Source of the DNA: Pseudomonadota bacterium
GTDB taxonomy: Bacteria > Pseudomonadota > Alphaproteobacteria > Sphingomonadales > Sphingomonadaceae
Direction of reading: 5' to 3'
Length of the DNA stretch: 63,099 nt
Assembly (NCBI GenBank): GCA_018240865.1
Contig: JAFEEY010000041.1
Span: 1-63,099, forward strand
Part shown: in pieces, positions 7,716-14,380 of the stretch
How positions within the stretch are numbered: the stretch's first letter is position 1
Layout of the letters: each line of letters begins with the position of its first letter
The notes under the pieces: model-generated
Seen by the model: only the letters and a program-made list of their open reading frames with translations
Databases searched by the model: none
Told to the model about the DNA's origin: nothing
Translations under genes and position numbers: made by a program

Positions 7716-8674
7716 GCGGCCGACTCCCTCGATTGACCTGCCCAGCTCTGCGGGCCGAGACTGCATTCCCGCGCTGTCCGCCGGTCGAGCCAATCATTGG
7801 AAACGATTGCTCGGATCGTCTGGATAACGACTTGGTGCGCGGCATCCAGCGCACGCCCGTTCGCGACCGCAAGTCCCATGACGCGGGAGAAGTTCAACGC
7901 CTTCAGCGGTCGGGCACGAACTATTCCTGTTCCGACATCGCGCGCTACCACCCCGTAGGGCAGGATCGTCGCCGCAATGCCTTCGGCGGCGAACTCCTTC
8001 AGCATCAGCAACGAGTTCATTTCCTGCAGCACGTTCGGGGCGTGGCCGTATTCCGCCATGCGCCGCTCGATGAAGAGGCGAAGCGAGTTGGATCGGGCAG
8101 GCAAGGCAAGCGGCAGCGCGGCCAGGACGGCCGCATCGATCTCCGCGGGCAATGCCAAACCGGGGCCGTGGACGAGAAACAATTCCTCGGTCAGGAGTTT
8201 CTCGAATTGTGCAATCCCGCTCCGCTGGTCCTCGTACAGCACGGCGAAATCGACCTTGCCGGCCTGCAAGCAGGGCAGCAGGTCGTCGCTGAACCGCTCT
8301 TCCACATGGATCTTGATACGCGGATAGTCGCTTGCGACGCTCGCGATGAGGTGACGGAGCAGGGTCGCGCTGGTCGAGGGTGAAAGGCCGATCCTCACCT
8401 CGCCTTGCGGGGCTTCCCGCAACGCGGAGACTTCGCGCTGCGCTTCCTCGATCCCGGCGAGGATTGCGCGGGCATGGCCCATGAAGACCCGGCCTGCAGC
8501 GTTGAGCGCGGCGCCACGGCCATTGCGATGGAAGAGCCGTTGCGACAGCGCCTGCTCGAGCAGGCATATTTGCCGGCTAAGGGCGGGCTGCGTCACGCCC
8601 AGCAATTGTGCGGCGCCGGAAAAGCTGCCGCACTCGGCCACGGCGAGGAAAGAACGAAGCTGCCTGAACTCCAT
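7712..8674 (-). CDS. LysR-family transcriptional regulator
   Basis: A 320-residue protein starting at ATG 8674 (MEFRQLRSFLAVAECGSF), the conserved LysR N-terminus; the open frame extends upstream but that part does not fit the family. The helix-turn-helix (FSGAAQLLGVTQPALSRQI) is followed by an effector domain starting near GEVRIGLSPSTSATLLRHL, resembling the CynR/CbbR-like branch. It shares a transcript with the hydrolase downstream (GTGA overlap) and lies just downstream of the flavoprotein gene on the same strand, so the three may form a unit responding to one compound. An ATAAC/GTTAT inverted repeat lies 138 bases upstream. Confidence 0.88.
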   Translation of the reverse strand: MEFRQLRSFLAVAECGSFSGAAQLLGVTQPALSRQICLLEQALSQRLFHRNGRGAALNAAGRVFMGHARAILAGIEEAQREVSALREAPQGEVRIGLSPSTSATLLRHLIASVASDYPRIKIHVEERFSDDLLPCLQAGKVDFAVLYEDQRSGIAQFEKLLTEELFLVHGPGLALPAEIDAAVLAALPLALPARSNSLRLFIERRMAEYGHAPNVLQEMNSLLMLKEFAAEGIAATILPYGVVARDVGTGIVRARPLKALNFSRVMGLAVANGRALDAAHQVVIQTIRAIVSNDWLDRRTARECSLGPQSWAGQSRESAA

Positions 8675-8811
8675 TGGCCGCACTACGACATGCGGCCCTT
8701 CTGGCCGGCGCCTCCATCGGCGATTGGCGAGTAGACCATCCAGCAACCTCCGCTTGCGGAAGATGCTAGCCCGATTGCCGCCACGATCCATTGGCGACCG
8801 GTCGAATCTCG

Positions 8812-8826
8812 ATAACCGGCCGTTAT
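8812..8826. promoter_or_regulatory. Inverted repeat ATAACCGGCCGTTAT upstream of the LysR gene
   Basis: ATAAC and GTTAT arms around CGGCC form a perfect 15-base palindrome 138 bases upstream of the LysR ATG at 8674 and just beyond the stop codon of the flavoprotein gene. The GTTAT half resembles the CAGTTAT halves at 5371-5378 and 10448-10455. It could be an autoregulatory site. Next to it ATGGGGC/GCCCCAT (8825-8842) forms a small hairpin over the flavoprotein stop codon. Confidence 0.35.
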
Positions 8827-8832
8827 GGGGCT

Positions 8833-10362
8833 TTAGCCCCATGCCGCCTCGCGCGCGGCATGGGCGCCAGCCCAGCGGCCGCTGAACATCGCTTCGGTGA
8901 GAAACGATCCATTCTGGTAGAGGTTGGCATGAAACGAGCCGAGCTCGCCTGCCTCGTACAGCCTGGGGATGGGCCGCTCTTCCACGTCGAGCACCCGACC
9001 CTGTTCGTCCCTCAATCCACCGCCGGTCGTGCAGATGAGGCCAGCCACGATTTCGACCGCATAGAACGGGGCTTCTTCGATCGGCGACATCCGGTCCGGC
9101 TGGCGGCCATACTCAGGGTCGTGCCCGGCGCGGGCGTATCCGTTGTACGTCTCGACCTCACGGACCAGCGCTTCGGGGTCCCGGCCGATCTTGCCCGCGA
9201 GGTCGGCAATCGTGTCGGCGCGGTGAATCCAGCCCTTCTCGATCTCGGCGCGATTGTCGTCACTCCATTCATAGCCGTCGACGATGAATCCCCAGGCTAG
9301 GGTCCGCGCGACCAGAGTGTCGGTGCGGCGGGTCTTTTCGTCGAAAATCATATGGACGGGCGCGACCCGTGCCGTCGGCACGTCCTCCCAGCGGCCATGA
9401 AGCTGGTACTTGAAATGGGTGTCATGATACTCGCCAGCTTCGGGATAGAAGCGATGACCGTTTCCGCCGATATCGATCCAGCTCGTCGCGCGGGGGCGCG
9501 GGTTTCGGATGAAGGCCCCATAGCCTGGAACCTTGATTCCGGGGTGATTACCGCCCGTCTCGGTGTGGTTGCGCATGTGCCATAGCTTGGCACCGACACG
9601 CTGGAGCATCTCGATTCCGTCACCCGTGTTCGCGGGAGACCCGTAGATGCGGACGTCGGAGGTATAGCCGGAATAGGTGCCGAGCATCTCCGGATTGGCC
9701 TCATACCCGCCCGTTGTCAGGATGACGGCCCGGCGCGCCTTGACAGCAATGCGCTTCCCGTCCCGCTCGGCAATGACCCCGAAGACCTCGCGGGTGTCCT
9801 GGTCGTAGACAAGGTCGCGGGCCCGGGTGGAGTAATGCACTGCAATTTCCGGCGTGCGGTCCAGATGAGCCTTGAAGCAGAGATAGACGCCGGAGGGATA
9901 AGGGCGCTCCAGCCGCGGCGCTACCAGTCCGCTGGCCGGTTGGAGGGTGTAGAGGTCCTTTATGCACTCGGCGCCGGGCATCGCGGGGAATTCGGCGCCA
10001 AAATTGCCCCAGGGCGCCAGTTCGAACCCAACCTCGGCGGCCTTTTGCTTCACCCATTCCATTTGCCCGGTGCGGCCTTCGACCCACGCGGTCATGAGCC
10101 GATCGGGAAGCGGATGGGGCTGGTTCAGGGCTTCCTGGTAGCGCCGATAGGCCTGCATATCGTCGGGAAACGAAAGCGACTGGCCCGAAACGCGACTGTT
10201 ACCGCCCGCTTCGCTTTCGGGCATTTTCTCCAGTAACATCACTGAAGCGCCGGGATCGGTGTGCCTGGCTTCGAGCGCTGAAACCATGCCCGCGAGGCCA
10301 CAGCCAAGCACCAGGACGTCGGCTTCCAGATCCCAGTGTTCGACCGAGTTGAGGCTCGCCAT
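8833..10362 (-). CDS. FAD-dependent oxidoreductase, fumarate reductase / 3-ketosteroid dehydrogenase family
   Basis: A 509-residue flavoprotein of the FAD_binding_2 family. The N-terminal Rossmann dinucleotide motif is VLVLGCGLAGMVSALEA (about residues 16-32), followed by EAGGNSRVSGQSL, typical of flavoprotein subunits of fumarate reductase-like and ketosteroid dehydrogenase-like enzymes. The C-terminal FAD segment is LICTTGGGLRDEQGRVLD, then IPRLYEAGELGSFHANLYQNGSFL. No heme motif or signal peptide is seen, so it is a cytoplasmic single-subunit enzyme. It likely reduces or dehydrogenates an activated C=C/C-C bond; the substrate is unknown. Its own promoter region (10363-10470) has an ATTGCG/CGCAAT inverted repeat. 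Confidence 0.85.
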   Translation of the reverse strand: MASLNSVEHWDLEADVLVLGCGLAGMVSALEARHTDPGASVMLLEKMPESEAGGNSRVSGQSLSFPDDMQAYRRYQEALNQPHPLPDRLMTAWVEGRTGQMEWVKQKAAEVGFELAPWGNFGAEFPAMPGAECIKDLYTLQPASGLVAPRLERPYPSGVYLCFKAHLDRTPEIAVHYSTRARDLVYDQDTREVFGVIAERDGKRIAVKARRAVILTTGGYEANPEMLGTYSGYTSDVRIYGSPANTGDGIEMLQRVGAKLWHMRNHTETGGNHPGIKVPGYGAFIRNPRPRATSWIDIGGNGHRFYPEAGEYHDTHFKYQLHGRWEDVPTARVAPVHMIFDEKTRRTDTLVARTLAWGFIVDGYEWSDDNRAEIEKGWIHRADTIADLAGKIGRDPEALVREVETYNGYARAGHDPEYGRQPDRMSPIEEAPFYAVEIVAGLICTTGGGLRDEQGRVLDVEERPIPRLYEAGELGSFHANLYQNGSFLTEAMFSGRWAGAHAAREAAWG

Positions 10363-10432
10363 CGCACTTTCCTCTCCAATACGCCCCGCCGCAATGGGCG
10401 ACTGTGCAAGAGGCTAAGTCGGGCGACGGCAA

Positions 10433-10466
10433 ATTGCGATTTGTATCAGTTATGCTATTCCGCAAT
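10433..10466. promoter_or_regulatory. ATTGCG-N22-CGCAAT inverted repeat upstream of the flavoprotein gene
   Basis: A perfect six-base inverted repeat (10433-10438 and 10461-10466) flanks a 22-base AT-richer spacer that contains TATCAGTTATGCTA. It lies 71 bases upstream of the flavoprotein ATG at 10362, a fitting place for an activator site. The inner CAGTTAT matches the half-site in the LysR-methyltransferase gap. Confidence 0.4.
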
Positions 10467-10501
10467 ACCGGACCTGCTTGGCACGAGCATCAAGCTGACC
10501 T

Positions 10502-10675
10502 TCAAACCGGCTGCTGAAGAGGCCCCATCGTGCGAGCGATGAAATCGTGCAGGGCCTGCTCACGCGCGGGCGATGCATCATGGTTCCGTGCAGTGCCACC
10601 GAGCTCGGAACCGCTGACCAGGCCCTTGCTCTCCAGTGAACAACTTCCACGACGATTGTACGGCGTGGAGTTGGG
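10502..10675 (-). pseudogene. Relic of a third copy of the small methyltransferase-partner protein
   Basis: Reading leftward from 10675 to a TGA at 10502-10504 gives 57 residues without a start codon; an in-frame stop lies just upstream. The segment LESKGLVSGSEL resembles LLDAKGTISRADI of the protein at 30508-30870 and GERKGLIGREEI of the one at 5453-5719, and its end AREQALHDFIARTMGPLQQ resembles TKEYVARIMRGVQQ of the 30508 copy. The N-terminal coiled-coil part and any methyltransferase are missing. I read it as a degraded third copy at the downstream border of operon A. The similarity is short, so the call is tentative. Confidence 0.4.
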
Positions 10676-10732
10676 CTACAAACCTAGCAGCCCTCCTCGG
10701 GTGCAGCCCTCAATGTGGGCGAGCACCAGACA

Positions 10733-11038
10733 TCACCAAGTCTTACCGCCTACCCAGTCGCCGGCCACAGCGCCGAAAGCGCGGATGTCGATGTCGTCCC
10801 AGATGCCGGCCTGAAAATAGGGATCAGATTCGAGCAGTGCGCGGGCGTCGGCTTCGGTTTCGGCCTTCACGATCAGCAGCGAGCCGGTGAACGCGCCCGC
10901 TTCGTCGCGCAGCGGCCCGGCGACGGCGAGGCGGTCTATATGGCCTTCGACATGCGCCAGATGCTGCTTCAGCTTTTCGGTGCGGATCGGCGCGGCGCCA
11001 GGCCGGTCGCGGGCGATGATGGCGTAGAATTTGCTCAT
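10733..11038 (-). CDS. YciI-like protein
   Basis: A 101-residue protein with the YciI plan: MSKFYAIIARDRPG, a central HLAHVEGHIDRLAVAGPL with the His cluster seen in this family, GSLLIVKAETEADARALLESDPYF, and AGIWDDIDIRAFGAV. YciI proteins have a ferredoxin-like fold and are thought to act as small dehydrogenase- or dehalogenase-like enzymes, often in catabolic operons. The ATG at 11038 overlaps the cytochrome gene stop (ATGA), placing it last in leftward operon A. The relic of a methyltransferase-partner gene follows it. Confidence 0.85.
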   Translation of the reverse strand: MSKFYAIIARDRPGAAPIRTEKLKQHLAHVEGHIDRLAVAGPLRDEAGAFTGSLLIVKAETEADARALLESDPYFQAGIWDDIDIRAFGAVAGDWVGGKTW

Positions 11039-11415
11039 TTGTTCGTCTCCGAGCTGATGGATTGGATGTAATCGACGATCGTGCGCCGCCGCGCCGGGTC
11101 TCTTTCGCCGGCAAAGGCCATGCGGGTGCCGGGGATCATTTTTTGCGGCGCGGCGATGAAGGCGTCGAGCGCCTCGGGCGACCAGACGATGCCGCTCGCC
11201 TTCATCGCCGGCGAAAAGGCAAAGCCCGGCCGCACGCCGGCCTTTTCGCCGACGATGCCGAACAGGTTCGGGCCGGCCATGCGCGCGCCGCCCTTCTCGA
11301 ACGTGTGGCACAGCGCGCATTGGCGCACCGGCTCCGGCATCGCCGTCTTTCCCTGCGGCCCGCCGCATGCGCCCACCGCCGCCAGCGGCAAAAGGGCCAA
11401 AATACGCGAAGTCAC
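11035..11415 (-). CDS. Class I cytochrome c, probable lipoprotein
   Basis: A 126-residue protein starting at GTG 11415 (GGGAGA seven bases upstream; start overlaps the FAD oxidase stop). The N-terminus is a signal peptide ending in a lipobox (LLPLAAVGAC), so the mature protein probably carries a lipid on Cys18 and faces the periplasm. The heme site is CALCH (about residues 36-40) and the likely distal ligand is Met in PGTRMAF. Being directly downstream of an FAD-linked oxidase, it is probably the electron acceptor of that enzyme, as in p-cresol methylhydroxylase-type flavocytochromes; the pairing is inferred from position. Confidence 0.88.
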   Translation of the reverse strand: MTSRILALLPLAAVGACGGPQGKTAMPEPVRQCALCHTFEKGGARMAGPNLFGIVGEKAGVRPGFAFSPAMKASGIVWSPEALDAFIAAPQKMIPGTRMAFAGERDPARRRTIVDYIQSISSETNK

Positions 11416-12986
11416 GAAACAGTCTCCCTGGTCAGGCCGAGCACGCCCGGATTCATCAGGCATCCGGGATCGAGCAATCGCTTCAGACTTCGCACCAGCG
11501 AAGCCGGCGCTGGCGACAACGCCTCCAGATAGGGATAGGTGCGGCCGATCTGGTTCGACGCAGCGCCGAGGCGCCGGAAGAGTGCGACCGTCGCGCGGCG
11601 CAAGCCGTCCACCAGTGCCCGCGCATCCGGGTTCGCCGCTGGCTCGCTAAGCACCTCCACGCGTGCCGGCGACAAGGCGCGGCGATGCGCCGGCAGCCAG
11701 GCGTCGCGCCAGTGGAACACCGGCTCGAAACTGAAGCTGTGGTTGCCGAGCGCAGAGGCGAGGCGCGTCAGCGTCACCCCCTTGGCCGCCATTTCGGAAA
11801 GATGCGGCGCGATCATCGCGTCAAAGGCGGAAATCAGGTTTCGCGCGTCCGAATGGGCGACCTTTGCATTCAGCGCGGCCCAGCGCCCGCCATCCGCGTC
11901 CAGCACGGCATCGAGACTGGAGAAGAGCATCGCACGGGCCACGCGCGGCACCGTCGACGCGATGCGCCGCCCGCTGGCGCCGGTCGCGATCCGCGCCGCC
12001 CGCGCGAGGTCATGCCGCACGGCCTGATCGGAACGGCCGGCGGCCACCAGATGGAGAGAATAGCAGCCCGCCGGGATCGGCCGCGTTCCGCCCCGTGACA
12101 GCTCCGCCAGCGCGCGCATTGCCGCGGCGGGACCGCCGGCCCCCCGAAGCACCGCCCAGGCGGTGCGGCCCGGCGCGTCGGCGACCGAATGGGCGGCGGC
12201 CGGATCGAGGATATAGACTTCCTCGGCCAGGTCTGCGCGGGCGATGCCGCTCAGCGCGTCGGCCGCGCGCGGCAGGTCGGCGAACGCAAAGCTGGCATAG
12301 CCTTGCGCTTCGGGCGCCCGGATCATGCGCAGGCTCGCGCGCGTCTTGATGCCGAACGCGCCGCCGTCATGGATGAAGAGACCGGTCAGGTCGGGCCCGA
12401 AGCTGCGCAGGAACGGCTTGCTGCCAGCCGCAAGCGCCTTCTGCCCCGTCCGGAGCCATGTTCCGTCGGCCAACGCGACGTCCAATCCCAGCACCGTTTC
12501 GGCCGCCGACCCGTAGCGCGCCGAGCCGAAGAACAGCGCGCCGTGGCTCAGCCCGCCGCCCACCGTCGCGCCGGCGCCTGAAAAGGTGCCGAAAAACGGC
12601 AGGCGCAGTCCGCGCGAGCGCAGCGCTTCGTAAATCTGTTTCCAGGTCACGCCGGCCTCGACCGTCACGACCATATCGTCTTCGGCGATTTCGAGGATGC
12701 GGTTCAAGCCGCCTACGTCGATCGTCACCGCCTTCCCAGAGGGCGGGGCATAGCCCCCGGTGTAGCTGAGCCCGCCGCCGCGCGGCAGGACCGCATAGCC
12801 GCGGCTCGTGGCCGCTGCAATCGAGGCTGCGACAGCTTCCGCAGTGTACGGACGCACGACTGCCGCCGGACGCGCCCCTTCGACGTGCAAGTCCGATGCG
12901 GCCAGAGCCAGGCTCTCAGGGTCCATCCGCACAGCCTTCGCGCCTGCCGCGGCGCGCAGCGCGTCCAGCAGCGCGGGGTCGCTCAT
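11412..12986 (-). CDS. FAD-linked oxidase (GlcD / vanillyl-alcohol oxidase-like), copy A
   Basis: A 524-residue flavoprotein; start at ATG 12986 overlapping the preceding gene's stop. The FAD_binding_4 domain is clear: AVLPRGGGLSYTGGY (about residues 64-78), VVTVEAGVTWKQIYEAL, and FGTFSGAGATVGGGLSHGALFFGSARYG with the glycine run binding FAD. The C-terminal half is a substrate cap domain (GNHSFSFEPVFHWRDAWLPAH). No signal peptide is visible, which leaves open how it meets the periplasmic cytochrome c encoded next. Copy B (33091-34632) shares the same motifs. Family members oxidise hydroxy acids or para-alkyl phenols; the substrate here is unknown. Confidence 0.87.
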   Translation of the reverse strand: MSDPALLDALRAAAGAKAVRMDPESLALAASDLHVEGARPAAVVRPYTAEAVAASIAAATSRGYAVLPRGGGLSYTGGYAPPSGKAVTIDVGGLNRILEIAEDDMVVTVEAGVTWKQIYEALRSRGLRLPFFGTFSGAGATVGGGLSHGALFFGSARYGSAAETVLGLDVALADGTWLRTGQKALAAGSKPFLRSFGPDLTGLFIHDGGAFGIKTRASLRMIRAPEAQGYASFAFADLPRAADALSGIARADLAEEVYILDPAAAHSVADAPGRTAWAVLRGAGGPAAAMRALAELSRGGTRPIPAGCYSLHLVAAGRSDQAVRHDLARAARIATGASGRRIASTVPRVARAMLFSSLDAVLDADGGRWAALNAKVAHSDARNLISAFDAMIAPHLSEMAAKGVTLTRLASALGNHSFSFEPVFHWRDAWLPAHRRALSPARVEVLSEPAANPDARALVDGLRRATVALFRRLGAASNQIGRTYPYLEALSPAPASLVRSLKRLLDPGCLMNPGVLGLTRETVS

Positions 12987-13645
12987 GCCGGCTTCCAGAC
13001 GCTCAGAATGGCAATGGCGGCGATGAACACCCAGAGCAGCACCAGCACCGATGTCGCACGGACATAAGTGCGGCGGATGATGGCGTTGGTTTCGTCGGAG
13101 GGACCCTCGCGCGCCATCACCGCCCAGGTTCGGAAATGCGCGATCAGCGCGAAGCGGATGCCGACGCCGCAGGCGATCACCCCGGCGAACAGCGCCAGCT
13201 TCCAGCGCAGCCATTCGGGCATCGGCCAGCCGCCGCCGATCAGCTTCAGCGCGATGCCGACCAGCACCGCCATCAGCACATAGCGCGACGCGCGGTCGAT
13301 CGCGCCCAGCGCCTTGCCGACACTGCTGTGCCGCAGCCGGTGCACCGCCTCAATGAAGGCGAGCCACAGCACGCCGAAGACGCCCGCCGCGATCGCGAGG
13401 TCGCCGCCGCCCGGGACATAGCCGTACAGCGCCGCCAGCGCGGTGCCGAGCGTCGCCTGCAGCGCCAGCGCGTAGCGGACGTGCTGATCGACATGCATCA
13501 CATGCTCCATCAGCCGCGCACGTTCGGCAAAGGGCATGTCGCCGCTGTACGAGACGTAGCGATAGGTGCTGTTGATCACGAACTCGGAACCGAGCCAGTA
13601 GCCGAGCACGGCGATATGGATGGCCAGCAGCCAGGGCGCGATCAT
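12983..13645 (-). CDS. Integral membrane protein, possible heme/quinone electron carrier (copy A)
   Basis: A 220-residue protein with about five hydrophobic segments, starting WLLAIHIAVLGYWLGSEFVI. It is distantly like the protein at 39283-39957 (shared opening H-x4-L-x2-WLG-(S/A)-(E/D), similar length and topology). Several His residues occur in or near membrane segments (H9 and VDQHVRYAL), which could bind heme b as in CopD/DUF2269-like proteins. It sits between the FAD oxidase and a beta-barrel-like protein with four-base overlaps on both sides. A role passing electrons from the oxidase/cytochrome pair to quinone is plausible but inferred only from context. Confidence 0.6.
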   Translation of the reverse strand: MIAPWLLAIHIAVLGYWLGSEFVINSTYRYVSYSGDMPFAERARLMEHVMHVDQHVRYALALQATLGTALAALYGYVPGGGDLAIAAGVFGVLWLAFIEAVHRLRHSSVGKALGAIDRASRYVLMAVLVGIALKLIGGGWPMPEWLRWKLALFAGVIACGVGIRFALIAHFRTWAVMAREGPSDETNAIIRRTYVRATSVLVLLWVFIAAIAILSVWKPA

Positions 13646-14370
13646 GCGGTTTCTCCAGACCGCTCGCAGGCGGCCAGCTGATAGGCGGTCTGCATATAGC
13701 CGCCGACTGCCGCTTTCAGCAGCACATAGTCGCCATCGCTGGTGCACCACAGGTCGTAAGGCGGGTGTTCGAGCGGCAGGCCGGGCACGTCGACCATGCG
13801 GAAGTGAAGCGCGTCGAACGTGCCCGCGCCGACCGCAATCCGTTCCGGCCCGACATATTCGATCGCAAGGTCGACGCCGAACAACATCGGCCCCGTCGCG
13901 CCGCGATGATCGGGCGAGGACAGCAGCAGCCCGCGCGTGACCTGGACGCCCGGGCCTTGGCTAAGATCGTAGAGGCCGAGCAGGAAGCCGTCGTTGATCA
14001 TCGCATGATTGCCGAACGCAGGCAGGTGCCCCTCGATCGCCATGCGCTGCGAGAAGCGTCCTTCGGCGGCCGTGAGCGCCTCGCATTCGGCGAGGCCGTC
14101 GTCGAACCGGAACCAGGCGGACCCCGTGAATTCGCCGCCGACGCAGATACGGACGAAGCAGTCGAGCGGCCGGCGGTCGGCGCCCACGCGAAGATTCACG
14201 TCGCGGACGACCGCCGGCGCGTCGTCGATCTCACCGTGCGCGGCGATCGTGCGGCCGCCGTCGCGATGCACGTCGATCCTGAAATATTCGCGCCCGCGCG
14301 TCGCGCCCAGCCGTTCCGGCTTCGTGCTCGTATAGGCAATGGTTCCGGAAATGCTGCGCACGACGCTCAT
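13642..14370 (-). CDS. Unrecognised beta-rich protein, family X copy 1
   Basis: A 242-residue soluble protein, no signal peptide. I do not recognise the family with certainty; a segment IAVGAGTFDALHFRMVD resembles the C-terminal part of DUF3108-type beta-barrel proteins. Two relatives are in the window (29789-30511 and 35881-36600). Shared landmarks are the opening ISGTIAYTSTKPE, GRFSQRM, SSPDHRGATGPM, the VGAGTFD block, YDLWCTSDGDYVLLKAAVGGYM. Alternating hydrophobic strands suggest a lipocalin-like barrel that could bind a hydrophobic ligand. It overlaps the membrane-protein gene downstream and follows the TonB receptor gene by ten bases. Function unknown. Confidence 0.65.
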   Translation of the reverse strand: MSVVRSISGTIAYTSTKPERLGATRGREYFRIDVHRDGGRTIAAHGEIDDAPAVVRDVNLRVGADRRPLDCFVRICVGGEFTGSAWFRFDDGLAECEALTAAEGRFSQRMAIEGHLPAFGNHAMINDGFLLGLYDLSQGPGVQVTRGLLLSSPDHRGATGPMLFGVDLAIEYVGPERIAVGAGTFDALHFRMVDVPGLPLEHPPYDLWCTSDGDYVLLKAAVGGYMQTAYQLAACERSGETA

Positions 14371-14380
14371 TCTGTGGTTC

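Noticed and set aside
8825..8842. ATGGGGC-TTTA-GCCCCAT hairpin as a terminator of the flavoprotein gene
   Set aside because: The hairpin covers the stop codon itself and is not followed by a T-run on the minus strand, so intrinsic termination is not supported.
10017..10040. TTCGAACCCAACC inside the flavoprotein gene as the missing attachment-site copy
   Set aside because: Only about ten bases resemble the tRNA T-arm, within a well-conserved coding region; too short to be an attachment repeat.
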